Both the position numbers and the translations under genes were made by a program. A stretch of DNA of 64,000 bases from Elusimicrobia bacterium HGW-Elusimicrobia-3 (GTDB taxonomy: Bacteria > Elusimicrobiota > Elusimicrobia > Elusimicrobiales > UBA9959): the NCBI GenBank assembly GCA_002840355.1, contig PHAL01000012.1:1-64000 (forward strand). The letters run 5' to 3'. The notes beneath the pieces were generated by a model. That model had not been told where the DNA came from. It was given only the letters and a program-made list of their open reading frames with translations, and did not search any database. Shown one piece after another: positions 8,094 to 16,354 of this stretch (position 1 is its first letter; every line of letters begins with the position of its first letter).

Positions 8094-11044
8094 GCAGCCA
8101 CATCAGCGACCTCGAAGGGCTCAATACCGAGCTCGAGGGCTTCCTCTCCGACCTGCACGGCCGGGAGGAATCCCTGTCCGCCCGCGTCAAGGGCCTGGAG
8201 GAGGAACTCTCCGCCGCGCGCAACTCCGCCGCCTCGCGGCTGGAGCTGTACGCCCAGAAGGAAGCTTCCATCTCGGCGGCCCTCGAAGAGCTGCGCGGCG
8301 CGCTCACGCGCGAAAGTTCCAAGACCATTTCCCTGACTTCGGAGCGCGACGAGCTGCAGCGCAAGCTGGACGCGTCGTTCGCCGCCGCCGCGGAAAAGTA
8401 CGCCGCCCTGCTCTCGGACCGCGACGCCCTGCTGCAGCGCCTGGAGGGCGCGGAGCGCCTGCACGAGGTGGAAAAGGCCCGCGGCGCCGAGAAGGAGCAG
8501 CTGATCGCTTCCGGCCGCGCCGCGCTCAAGGCCAGGGAAGAGGAAGCCGAGCGCCTGCTGCGCTCGATAGACGATCTGAAGGCCGACCTGGCGCTGGAGC
8601 GGGCCAACGTGAAGGACCGCGAGGCGCAGCTGCAGAAGTCCGCCCGCCTGCGCGAGGCCGTGGAGAAGAAGCTGGACCTGGCCGCGCAGGAGAACGCGCG
8701 CTCCGAGGAAGGCTTCCTGCTCAAGATCGAGCTGGTCAAGAAAGAGATGCGCGACCAGGGCAGGCGCGCCGACGACCTGGAGCGCAAGCTCTCGGCCGCC
8801 GGGGCCAGACTCGAGGACGCGCTGTCCGAGACGGCCAAGGGGGAAAAGACCCTGGCCGAAACCGCCGCCGCGCTGGCCGAGAAAGAAGCCCAGCTGCGCG
8901 ACGCCAACCACAAGCTCAAGGAGCTTACCAGGGAATTCGCCGAGATCAAGAGCGGCGCCCTGCACGAGAACGCCGCCCGGGCCCGCGAGGCCGCGGCCGC
9001 GATGGCCGCCCGCGTGGAGGAGCTGGAAAATTCGCTGGAGGAGAACGCCCTCCGCCATACGGAGAAATTCCGGGCGGTGCAGGCGGAGCTGGTGGCCGTA
9101 AGGGCCGACCTGCGCGCCCGGGAAGAGGAGAACTCCTCCCTGCGCTCGCGCGAAGAAACGATTTCCAAGGAGCTCGGCGACGCCGAGGAGAAGTGGAAGT
9201 TCTCCACCGCCCAGCTCAATAACGCCGCCTCCAGGCTGCGCAACGCCGAGAACGAGCTGGAAATAATCCAGGGGCGCCTCAGTTCCGTGGAGGAGGAGCG
9301 CGACAAGTTCCGCGCCGCCGCCATCAAGGCCGAGACCGCCTCCTCCGCCATGGCCGCCAGGGAAGCCAAGGCCCGCGACGGCGAGGCCGCCGGGCTGGTG
9401 GCCGCGCTCGAAGAGCAGTCCGCCAAGTACACCGACCTGCTGCGCAGGTACGACGACCTGGTGCTGCAGCGGGAGGCTTCCTCCCACGAAAAGGCCGGCC
9501 TGCGGGCCGAGTCCGACTCGCTGCGCGCCGCGCTGAAAGCGGCCCAGGACGCGCTGGACGCCGGGACCGGCGAAAAGCTGGGGGAACATTCCAGCTACGT
9601 CGAAAAGGTGCGCGCGCTGGAACTCGGGCTGAAGAAAAAGGATTTCGAGCTGCAGGAGGCCCTCTCCGCCGCGGCCTCCGCCGCCCGCGAGACCGAGGAG
9701 CTGCGCGCCGAGCTGGAAGAGAAGGAATACTCCGCGGCCGGCGCCGCCGAGGCCGAGAAGGCGCGCTATGCCGTGCTCTCCGAGAAGATGCACAACGCGG
9801 AAAGCCTGCTCAAGAAGAAAGAATTCGAACTGGACGAGGCCCGGGCCGCGCTCTCGGGCCTGGAGGACGAGTGCCTGCTGCTGCGCCGCAGCCGCGCCGA
9901 CCTGGGCGAGAAATTCTCCCGCGAGATACAGGCGGAGAACGAGCTGCTCAAGGAGTCGCAGACCCGCATTGTGGAGCGCGAGGCCCTCATTTCCCGCCTC
10001 TCCCTTACCGAAGAGGCGCTCAAGAAGGAGACCGAGGCCCTCAGGAAGGAAAAACAGCAGCTGCTGGCCCAGGTACGCAAGAAGGCCTCGGGCAAAGGGC
10101 AGTCCAAGGTTACCGAGGCCGAGCGGATGCTCGCCGAAAAAGAGAGCGGCCTGGAGCACCTGCGCGCCGAACTCGAGCGCACCCGCGCCGAGAAGGCCGA
10201 GCTGCAGGGCAGGGAGAAGGGCTTGCGCGAGGAGCTCAGGGCCAAACCCTACCGGGCGATGCTGCGCGAGGCCGAGGAGAAACTCCTTATCAAGGAGAAG
10301 ATGCTGGCCGACATGAATTCGCGCATGAAGAAGATCGGCAAGGATTTCGAAGAGCTCAAGACGCGAGGCCAGAGCGCCGGCGCCCCCGGCTACATGCCGG
10401 ATTTCGAGGAGCTGGTCGCCGGCGTGGCGCACCAGATAGCCAATTCCATCAGCATCATCCGCAGCCACGCGGAGTTCTGCGCGGAGGCCCCCGACGCCGA
10501 CGGCGCCCGGGAATCCCTGGACGTGATCGTGCGCAACATCGTCAACCTGCAGAAGAAGATAGACATCATCATGAGCTTCTCGCGGCCCGTCATCCCGCAG
10601 CGCTCACCGGAGCGCCTTCGCGCGGTAGTGGAGGAGGTCCTCGACGGCCTGCGCGCGGCCGGCAAACTGGAGAGGATCAACGTGCAGCTGAAGGGCGGCG
10701 AAAAGACCAGGCCGCTGAGCATGGACCGGGTGCGCTTCGCTTCCGCGGCCGAGCAGCTGCTGCTCAACGCGGCCGAGGCCATGCCCGACGGCGGAGAGAT
10801 CTCCGTCTCCATCTCCGGGGCCGGCGGCAGGCAACGCCTGGAAGTCTCCGATACCGGGCCCGGCATAGAGAAAAAGAACCTGGGCCCCGCTTTCCACCCG
10901 TTCTTCACCACCAAGCCGGGCAAAATGGGGCTTGGCCTTACGCTGGCGCGCAACGTGGCCAGGGCTCACGGCGGCTCGCTGGAGCTGCATTGCGAGCCGG
11001 GCAGAGGCGTCCGCGCGGTCCTGGACCTGCCCGAAGTTTCTTGA
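8078..11044 (+). CDS. Soluble histidine kinase with about 770-residue coiled-coil sensor region
   Basis: 988 residues, no membrane segment. Residues 1 to about 770 are coiled coil of the same composition as the upstream protein. The kinase core follows: H-box GVAHQIANSI with the phosphoacceptor His at about 785, N-box LLLNAAEAMPDGG, G1 DTGPGIEKK, F-box FHPFFTTK and G2 GKMGLGLTLA, i.e. a complete HisKA plus HATPase_c unit, NtrB-like. All catalytic motifs are intact. The start ATG at 8078 overlaps the previous gene by 16 bp and the response regulator begins 10 bp after the stop, making an obvious cognate pair. The coiled coil probably mediates assembly with the 1216-residue protein, so the signal may be structural or positional rather than a small ligand; that is inference. 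Confidence 0.88.
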   Translation: MEEQVSSHISDLEGLNTELEGFLSDLHGREESLSARVKGLEEELSAARNSAASRLELYAQKEASISAALEELRGALTRESSKTISLTSERDELQRKLDASFAAAAEKYAALLSDRDALLQRLEGAERLHEVEKARGAEKEQLIASGRAALKAREEEAERLLRSIDDLKADLALERANVKDREAQLQKSARLREAVEKKLDLAAQENARSEEGFLLKIELVKKEMRDQGRRADDLERKLSAAGARLEDALSETAKGEKTLAETAAALAEKEAQLRDANHKLKELTREFAEIKSGALHENAARAREAAAAMAARVEELENSLEENALRHTEKFRAVQAELVAVRADLRAREEENSSLRSREETISKELGDAEEKWKFSTAQLNNAASRLRNAENELEIIQGRLSSVEEERDKFRAAAIKAETASSAMAAREAKARDGEAAGLVAALEEQSAKYTDLLRRYDDLVLQREASSHEKAGLRAESDSLRAALKAAQDALDAGTGEKLGEHSSYVEKVRALELGLKKKDFELQEALSAAASAARETEELRAELEEKEYSAAGAAEAEKARYAVLSEKMHNAESLLKKKEFELDEARAALSGLEDECLLLRRSRADLGEKFSREIQAENELLKESQTRIVEREALISRLSLTEEALKKETEALRKEKQQLLAQVRKKASGKGQSKVTEAERMLAEKESGLEHLRAELERTRAEKAELQGREKGLREELRAKPYRAMLREAEEKLLIKEKMLADMNSRMKKIGKDFEELKTRGQSAGAPGYMPDFEELVAGVAHQIANSISIIRSHAEFCAEAPDADGARESLDVIVRNIVNLQKKIDIIMSFSRPVIPQRSPERLRAVVEEVLDGLRAAGKLERINVQLKGGEKTRPLSMDRVRFASAAEQLLLNAAEAMPDGGEISVSISGAGGRQRLEVSDTGPGIEKKNLGPAFHPFFTTKPGKMGLGLTLARNVARAHGGSLELHCEPGRGVRAVLDLPEVS

Positions 11045-11054
11045 TAGGGGAACT

Positions 11055-12278
11055 ATGTCACGAATCCTTATTGTCGACGACGAACCTGACATGCGCCTGG
11101 CGGTGCGCAACGTCCTGAAGCTGCGCGGCTACGAGATCGCCGAGGCGGGCGACGGCCCGGCGGCGCTGGCTATCGCCAGGGAGAGCAGGCCCGACCTGGT
11201 GCTGCTTGACATGCGCCTGCCCGGCATGGACGGCATAGAGGTGCTGGAAGGCTTGAAGAAGATCGACGATTCGATGCCGGTGGTGATGATAACCGGCTAC
11301 GGGCATATACAGTCCGCGGTGGACGTGATGAAACTGGGCGCCAGCGAATATCTGCAGAAACCTTTCGAGAACGCGCAGCTGGTGGAGACCGTGAAGCGTT
11401 TCGTGCAGGGCCCTGTCAGGCGCCCCGCCCCGAAGCCGCAACCGCGGCCCGAGCCCGCGGCCGTCCCTCTGCCCGGGCCCGAACCCAGGCCCGCGGCCGC
11501 CCCGGCCCCGGCCCCTGCCCTTGTATTGCCCGCCGCGAAAAAGAGCCTGTTCTTCCCGCTGGCCGCCGCGCTGGCCGTGCTGGTCGCCGCTTTCGGCGTC
11601 TACCGCCTGACCGCCGGCAGCCTGAACGATTATTACCGCGAATATCCCGGCGTTCCCGCCAATATTTCCTCGCTGGTCTGGTCGGGCGGCAAGCTGTTCG
11701 CCGGCGACTGGCTGGCGCAGTCCGTGTACCTTTACTCGGCCGACAAGGACGGCCTGCGGCAAGAGCAGGCTTTCCCGCTGGACAAGACACATATCAGCGG
11801 CCTGGCCGCCACCGGAGACGTGCTTTATGTGGCCGATTCCTGGCGCAAGGTCATAGAGGCGCGCCGCATCGCCCCGGGCCTGCCGCTCCTCGCCACCTTC
11901 GCCGCCCCGGGCAAGGTCAGCGCCCTGTTCTACGACGGGGAGTATCTCTGGACCTGCGACAGCTCCGGCAACGCCGTGCTGCGCCGCCCCGACTCCGAGC
12001 TGACTCCGGCGGTCTCCTTCAGGCTGCCAGAGAAGCCCGACCAGATCTTCAAGGACAAGGACTACCTGTGGACGGCCGTTTCCTCCACCGGCAAGATCTA
12101 CCGCCACAAGCTCGACGACAGCCTCTCGCTGGATGCGGTCTTCACGCTGAAGACGGCCAGGCCCGGCTATCCCTTATCCGCCTTCGCCTGGCGCGAGGGC
12201 CGGTTCTGGTTCGCCCGCGACGGGCTGGGCGTGGTGTTCGAGACCGGCAAAGGCGAACTGGTAAAGCAGCCGGAATAG
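11055..12278 (+). CDS. Response regulator fused through a TM helix to an extracytoplasmic propeller-like domain
   Basis: 407 residues from the ATG at 11055 (GGGG ribosome site just upstream). Residues 1-120 are a receiver domain: acidic pair D8-D9, phosphoacceptor D52 in VLLDMRLPG, T80 in MITGYG and K102 in LQKPFE. Then a Pro/Ala-rich linker (about 120-162), one transmembrane helix (about 165-187, FFPLAAALAVLVAAFGVY), and about 220 residues of WSGGKLFAGDW, LAATGDVLYVADSW, YDGEYLWTCDSSG, KDKDYLWTAVSS type, which look like NHL/SMP-30-like propeller blades. There is no DNA-binding domain, so output is not transcriptional in the usual way; the phosphorylation state may be transmitted across the inner membrane to a periplasmic propeller. 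A longer in-frame start upstream exists but would lie inside the kinase gene and disrupt the receiver N-terminus. Confidence 0.85.
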   Translation: MSRILIVDDEPDMRLAVRNVLKLRGYEIAEAGDGPAALAIARESRPDLVLLDMRLPGMDGIEVLEGLKKIDDSMPVVMITGYGHIQSAVDVMKLGASEYLQKPFENAQLVETVKRFVQGPVRRPAPKPQPRPEPAAVPLPGPEPRPAAAPAPAPALVLPAAKKSLFFPLAAALAVLVAAFGVYRLTAGSLNDYYREYPGVPANISSLVWSGGKLFAGDWLAQSVYLYSADKDGLRQEQAFPLDKTHISGLAATGDVLYVADSWRKVIEARRIAPGLPLLATFAAPGKVSALFYDGEYLWTCDSSGNAVLRRPDSELTPAVSFRLPEKPDQIFKDKDYLWTAVSSTGKIYRHKLDDSLSLDAVFTLKTARPGYPLSAFAWREGRFWFARDGLGVVFETGKGELVKQPE

Positions 12279-12293
12279 CCCGCGATGAGATAA

Positions 12294-12327
12294 ATAAAAA
12301 AACCCCGCCGAGGCGGGGTTTTTTTAT
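12294..12327. terminator. Bidirectional intrinsic terminator
   Basis: A perfect 9-bp stem (12301-12320, AACCCCGCC and GGCGGGGTT around GA) has an A-run on its left and a T-run on its right. It can stop both the plus-strand surface/signalling operon and the minus-strand prepilin gene. Confidence 0.9.
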
Positions 12328-12342
12328 TGATTGCCTGGTCCG

Positions 12343-12801
12343 TTATTCTATGAGGTCGGTGGTGCAGGCCCCGGCGCCCGCGCCGCCGCAGGTCATCCCG
12401 CCGGTGAGGCCGTTGTAGATGATGGTGTAGCCGCCGTTGTACCTGGCCGCTACGGCCGGGGGGGTGGTCCTGGTGGCGGTGATCGTGTAGGAGTTGCCGG
12501 CGAGGGCCATCGTGAAGGAGTAGTACTTCATCGGGCAGGCCGCGGCCGAGGAGCAGTCGCCGCCGTTCTTGTCCTTGAGGGTGATGTCCATGGAGCCGAA
12601 GCTGGTTGTGTACACGCCGTTGCGGGCGAGGGCGCGTTCCTGGGCGGCCCTGATGCTGGTGAAGATATTCTGGGCCTCGGAGACGCGGGACTTCTCTACG
12701 ACCTTGAAGTACTGCGGGATGGCGATGGAAGCCAGGATGCCTATGATGAGCACGACCACGAGCAGCTCTATCAGCGTGAAACCTTTCTTAACGTTCTTCA
12801 T
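12343..12801 (-). CDS. Type IV prepilin-like protein (major pilin/pseudopilin type)
   Basis: 152 residues from the ATG at 12801 (AAGGGG ribosome site upstream). The N-terminus is a textbook prepilin leader and helix: a short basic leader MKNVKKG, cleavage before Phe8, then FTLIELLVVVLIIGILA with Glu at mature position 5. The globular part has four to five Cys (GGDCSSAAACP and TCGGAGAGACT) likely forming disulfides, including a C-terminal loop. It would be processed by PilD and assembled into a pilus or pseudopilus; pilT lies 4 kb away and a PilZ protein at 42.1 kb. It is the only minus-strand protein gene in the first 25.9 kb and has its own terminator, so it is transcribed alone. Longer N-terminal extensions would destroy the leader and are rejected. 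Confidence 0.92.
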   Translation of the reverse strand: MKNVKKGFTLIELLVVVLIIGILASIAIPQYFKVVEKSRVSEAQNIFTSIRAAQERALARNGVYTTSFGSMDITLKDKNGGDCSSAAACPMKYYSFTMALAGNSYTITATRTTPPAVAARYNGGYTIIYNGLTGGMTCGGAGAGACTTDLIE

Positions 12802-12893
12802 AATGGTTGTTTTTCCCCTTTTAATCTTATTGTTGCCGATGCCCAAACTACACGAAAAGTATACAAATATGCCGTAATCCTCGCAATACGGAG

Positions 12894-12968
12894 TGGTGCG
12901 CCCGGCGCGATTCGAACGCGCGGCCACCCGCTTAAAAGGCGGATGCTCTACCACTGAGCTACGGGCGC
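12894..12968 (-). tRNA. tRNA-Lys (UUU), CCA encoded
   Basis: Folds as a complete cloverleaf: acceptor GCGCCCG with CGGGCGC, D-stem GCTC/GAGC, anticodon stem TCCGC/GCGGG with loop CTTTTAA (anticodon TTT), T-stem GCGCG/CGCGC with TTCGAAT loop, discriminator A and encoded CCA. Confidence 0.96.
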
Positions 12969-13058
12969 AAAACTCCTTACCGTTTTTAATTATACAAAAA
13001 AAGCCCGGCGAAACAAGAACCCTGTGCCGCGGCTTTGTTTACGGGAGCGACTTTAGCA

Positions 13059-13072
13059 TATAATATACGCCA
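13059..13072 (+). promoter_or_regulatory. -10 element at the ftsQ start (probable leaderless start)
   Basis: A perfect TATAAT at 13059-13064 is followed by only 7 nt before the ATG at 13072, so transcription would begin at or beside the start codon. There is no Shine-Dalgarno sequence. No good -35 is visible. The same geometry recurs at four other genes in this window. Confidence 0.5.
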
Positions 13073-13908
13073 TGGCGGCAAAGCGAAAATTTAAAGTGCG
13101 CGTGCGCGGCAAGGTGCGCAACCAGCTGCTGCGCCGCGGCGGCGTGGCCGCCGGCGTTACCGCCGGCCTGCTGGCGGCGGCCTGGCTGGCTGGCTACGCG
13201 GTTAAGAATTCCAGGGCTTTCATCGAGAGCCGCCTGCAGTTCAGGCCCGAAGCCGTGGACGTGGCCTGCGCTTCGGCCGATGCGCTGGGCTCGATCCGTG
13301 AGCTGGCTTCCGCCGCCGTTAAAAAACCACTCAGTTCCGGGCGCGCCGAAGCGCTGGCCGCCGAGATAAAGCGCCGGCATCCGGGACTCGCTTCGGTCAG
13401 CGTCTCCAGGAATTTCCTCACCCGCAAAGCCTCCATCGAAGCCGAGCCCGAAGAGGTCGTCGCACAGGTCCTCGCCGGCGGGGCCACGGCCTACCTCGGC
13501 GTTACCGGCCGCCTGATGGCCGAGAATCTTTCCGGCGCCGGTGAGGCGCCTTTCGCGGTGGAGCTGCGCGGCGGCCCGGGCGCGGCCCCGGAGCTCGCGG
13601 CTTTCCTGGCCGAGCTCAAGCCGCTGGCCGGGCTTTTTTACGCGCAGCCGGCCCGGCTCGCCTGCGCGGGGAACGGCCGGGACTGCAGCCTGTGGCTGCG
13701 GGACGGTTCGGTGGCCCTGTGGGGAGAATTTGAATTCACGCGTTTAAAAATATTAAGATTGAACGAAGTCATGAAGGACGCCCTGGCCAAATCCGGGGGC
13801 CCGCTGCGCGCGGACCTGCGGAGCTTCGGGGAAGGAAAAATTTTCGTTTCCGCATTAAAACAGGCGGCCCCGTCCAAGCGGACAAAGGCCGCCGGCGCCT
13901 ATCGGTAA
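13072..13908 (+). CDS. ftsQ: FtsQ/DivIB-like cell division protein
   Basis: 278 residues: a basic cytoplasmic N-terminus (MAAKRKFKVRVRGKVRNQLL), one transmembrane helix (about 24-44) and an extracytoplasmic domain with a POTRA-like segment (SGRAEALAAEIKRRHPGLASVSVSRNF about 85-120) and a following beta-rich part. Sequence conservation of FtsQ is low, so the call rests on topology and position 24 bp upstream of ftsA, followed by ftsZ, the classic ftsQ-ftsA-ftsZ order. It should link the cytoplasmic Z ring to the septal synthase complex. No mur or ddl genes precede it, so this is only the tail of a dcw cluster. Confidence 0.75.
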   Translation: MAAKRKFKVRVRGKVRNQLLRRGGVAAGVTAGLLAAAWLAGYAVKNSRAFIESRLQFRPEAVDVACASADALGSIRELASAAVKKPLSSGRAEALAAEIKRRHPGLASVSVSRNFLTRKASIEAEPEEVVAQVLAGGATAYLGVTGRLMAENLSGAGEAPFAVELRGGPGAAPELAAFLAELKPLAGLFYAQPARLACAGNGRDCSLWLRDGSVALWGEFEFTRLKILRLNEVMKDALAKSGGPLRADLRSFGEGKIFVSALKQAAPSKRTKAAGAYR

Positions 13909-13932
13909 GACGGTTTCTGTCGGGAGCATCAT

Positions 13933-15165
13933 ATGGGAAAATCCGAGATCATCGCCGGGCTTGACATGGGGTCGGGCCGGGTAACCTGCGTAATAGCCGA
14001 ACGCGACGACGAGCACAACAAGCTCCGCGTCCTCGCCGGGGCCAGCGTGCCCTGCCGCGGGCTCAAGGGGGGCGTCGTCGTCAACATCGAGGAGGCCGCC
14101 AGCGCGGTGGAGCGCGTGATGGACGCCGCCGAGGGCAAGGCCAACGAGGTGGTCGGCGAGGTGTATCTCGGCGTGCGCGGCGCGCACATCCAGGCCTTCG
14201 ACAGCAAGGGCGCCTACAACATCGCCCGCACCGACAAGGAGATCACCAGCGAGGACGTGGCCAACGTCATCGAGACCGCCAAGGCCTTCCAGCTTTCCCC
14301 GGACCGCGAGATCCTGCACGTGATCCCGCAGGGCTTCTCGCTCGACCGGCAGCGCGGCGTGCCCAACCCGATAGGCATGGAAGGTTCGCTGCTCGAGGTC
14401 GGAGTGCACATCATCACCGCCTCCAGTCCCGCCATCAACAACCTGGTAAAATCCGTCTCCAAGGGCGGCTTCCGCGTGGTGGCCCCCATCTACACGCTGC
14501 TCGCCGTCGGCGAGCTCGTGGTCTCCGAGGAGGAAAAAGAGCTGGGCTGCCTGCTGATAGACGCCGGCGGCCAGACCACCTCGATAGCGATCTACTCCGA
14601 GGGCGGCATCCATTTCTCGCGCGAGATCCCCATAGGCGGCGACAGCATCACCCGCGACATCGCCTACGGCCTGGGCACCAAGATCGATTCCGCCCAGGAG
14701 ATCAAGGAGAAGTTCGGCGCGGTGCTCTCCAAGATCATCGAGGACGACAAGCCGATCGTCATTACCAAGCTCGACGGCCGCACCAAGAAGGAAGTGAAGC
14801 CCCGCGAGCTGCTCGATTTTATCCAGCCCCGCGCCGAGGAGATCTTCGAGAAGATCAGCCAGTCGGTGCAGGCCTCCAGCTACCCGGACCTCCCGGGCGG
14901 CGCCATCCTCACCGGCGGCGGCGCGCTGATGCGCGGCATGCCCGAGGCGGCCGAGGTGATGCTCGACCTCAACCAGTCCAGGCTGGGCCTGCCGGCCCAG
15001 GAACTGCTGCAGTGCCCCGAGGAGTACATGACGCAGGCCTACACCGGCGCGCTGGCGCTGGTCTGCTACCCGTACCTGAAGAACTGGACCGCCGACGTCT
15101 CCGCCCCGGCCCGGAACGGTTCGATGGAGAAAAAATTCTGGCGCTGGCTCAAGGACATGTTCTAG
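13933..15165 (+). CDS. ftsA: Cell division protein FtsA
   Basis: 410 residues, full length. Actin/Hsp70-fold ATPase that tethers FtsZ to the membrane. Visible landmarks: AGLDMGSGRVTCVIAE phosphate-1 motif at the N-terminus, 1C domain (VVNIEEAASAVERVMDAAE), DAGGQTTSIAIY phosphate-2 motif, LTGGGALMRGM adenosine motif and a C-terminal amphipathic membrane-targeting helix (MEKKFWRWLKDMF). Lies between ftsQ (24 bp) and ftsZ (20 bp) in one operon. All key motifs are intact. Confidence 0.97.
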   Translation: MGKSEIIAGLDMGSGRVTCVIAERDDEHNKLRVLAGASVPCRGLKGGVVVNIEEAASAVERVMDAAEGKANEVVGEVYLGVRGAHIQAFDSKGAYNIARTDKEITSEDVANVIETAKAFQLSPDREILHVIPQGFSLDRQRGVPNPIGMEGSLLEVGVHIITASSPAINNLVKSVSKGGFRVVAPIYTLLAVGELVVSEEEKELGCLLIDAGGQTTSIAIYSEGGIHFSREIPIGGDSITRDIAYGLGTKIDSAQEIKEKFGAVLSKIIEDDKPIVITKLDGRTKKEVKPRELLDFIQPRAEEIFEKISQSVQASSYPDLPGGAILTGGGALMRGMPEAAEVMLDLNQSRLGLPAQELLQCPEEYMTQAYTGALALVCYPYLKNWTADVSAPARNGSMEKKFWRWLKDMF

Positions 15166-15185
15166 AACGGGCGAGCGCAACTTCT

Positions 15186-16337
15186 ATGTCTGAAAACAGG
15201 ATACGCTACAGCGACGATTTCCACGACCGCGAGGCCGTGATCAAGGTCATCGGCGTCGGCGGCGGCGGCGGCAACGCCGTCAACCGCATGGTCGAGGCCG
15301 AGATCCGTCTCGTCGACTTCGTGGCCATCAATACCGACGCGCAGGACCTGCGCCGCAGCAAGGCCCCCAACCGCATCCAGATCGGCGAGACCCTGACCAA
15401 GGGGCTGGGCGTGGGCGGGGACCCCTCCAAGGGCGCCGCCGCGGCCAAGGAATCCGTGGAGCTGCTGCGCGAGGCCGTCGCCGACGCGGACCTGATCTTC
15501 GTGACGGCCGGCATGGGCGGCGGCACCGGCACCGGCGCGGCGCCGGTGGTGGCGCAGACGGCCAAGGAGACCAACCAGAACGCGCTGGTCATCGGCGTCG
15601 TCACGCGGCCGTTCTCGTTCGAGGGCAAGGCCCGCGCCGACCAGGCCGCGGTCGGCATCGCCGAGCTGCGCAAGAACGCGGACTGCCTGCTCGTTATTCC
15701 CAACGACCATATCCTCAGCGAGGTGGACCGGAGCACCAGCACCGAAGACGCCTACCTGAAGGCCGACGACGTGCTGCGCCAGGCCATCCAGGGCATCTCC
15801 GACGTGATCACCAGCGCCGGCGCGATCAACGTGGACTTCATGGACGTGCGCCGCATCATGAGCAAGTCGGGCGAGGCGCTCATCGGCATCGGCCGCGCCA
15901 CCGGCGACGACCGCCACATAGAGGCCGCCAAGCAGGCCATCCACTCCCCGATGCTCGAGAGCGCCGTGATAGACGGCGCCAAGGGTATCCTGGTCAATTT
16001 TACCGCCTCGCGCGAGATCCGCATGGTGGAAGTGCACGAGGCGATGGAATATATCAGCAAGAACGCCAACCCGGAAGCCATCGTGAAGTACGGCCAGGCT
16101 TTCGACGACACGCTGGGCGACGAGCTGAAGATCACCGTGATCGCCACGGGCTTCACCGCCAAGCGCAACGACCTGGCCGGCGAGCTTACCCGCCGCAAGG
16201 CGCTGGACCGCTCCGGCAAGCCGCGCCGGCTCGACGGCGGCGACTTCCAGCCGGAGCCGGCCGCGCTGGCCTCTTCGGCGGAAGACCTGGAAAAGCCGGC
16301 CTACCTGCGCCGCACCAGGTCGCGCAGGCTGGACTGA
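15186..16337 (+). CDS. ftsZ: Cell division GTPase FtsZ
   Basis: 383 residues from the ATG at 15186; an upstream in-frame extension overlapping ftsA is not credible. Tubulin-like GTPase forming the division ring. The GTP-binding tubulin signature GGGTGTGAAP, the N-terminal GVGGGGGNAVN loop and the T7-loop region (NVDFMDVRRIM) are present. The extreme C-terminus carries the conserved FtsA-binding peptide as DLEKPAYLRR after a very short linker (about 20 residues), shorter than in many bacteria. It directly precedes pilT. Confidence 0.98.
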   Translation: MSENRIRYSDDFHDREAVIKVIGVGGGGGNAVNRMVEAEIRLVDFVAINTDAQDLRRSKAPNRIQIGETLTKGLGVGGDPSKGAAAAKESVELLREAVADADLIFVTAGMGGGTGTGAAPVVAQTAKETNQNALVIGVVTRPFSFEGKARADQAAVGIAELRKNADCLLVIPNDHILSEVDRSTSTEDAYLKADDVLRQAIQGISDVITSAGAINVDFMDVRRIMSKSGEALIGIGRATGDDRHIEAAKQAIHSPMLESAVIDGAKGILVNFTASREIRMVEVHEAMEYISKNANPEAIVKYGQAFDDTLGDELKITVIATGFTAKRNDLAGELTRRKALDRSGKPRRLDGGDFQPEPAALASSAEDLEKPAYLRRTRSRRLD

Positions 16338-16354
16338 CACGACGGGGGGAACAT

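Noticed and set aside
7343-10468. A 1041-codon minus-strand open frame
   Set aside because: It is an antisense shadow of the GC-rich coiled-coil genes; its Leu/Gly/Ala-rich sequence shows no domain and it opposes an intact kinase.
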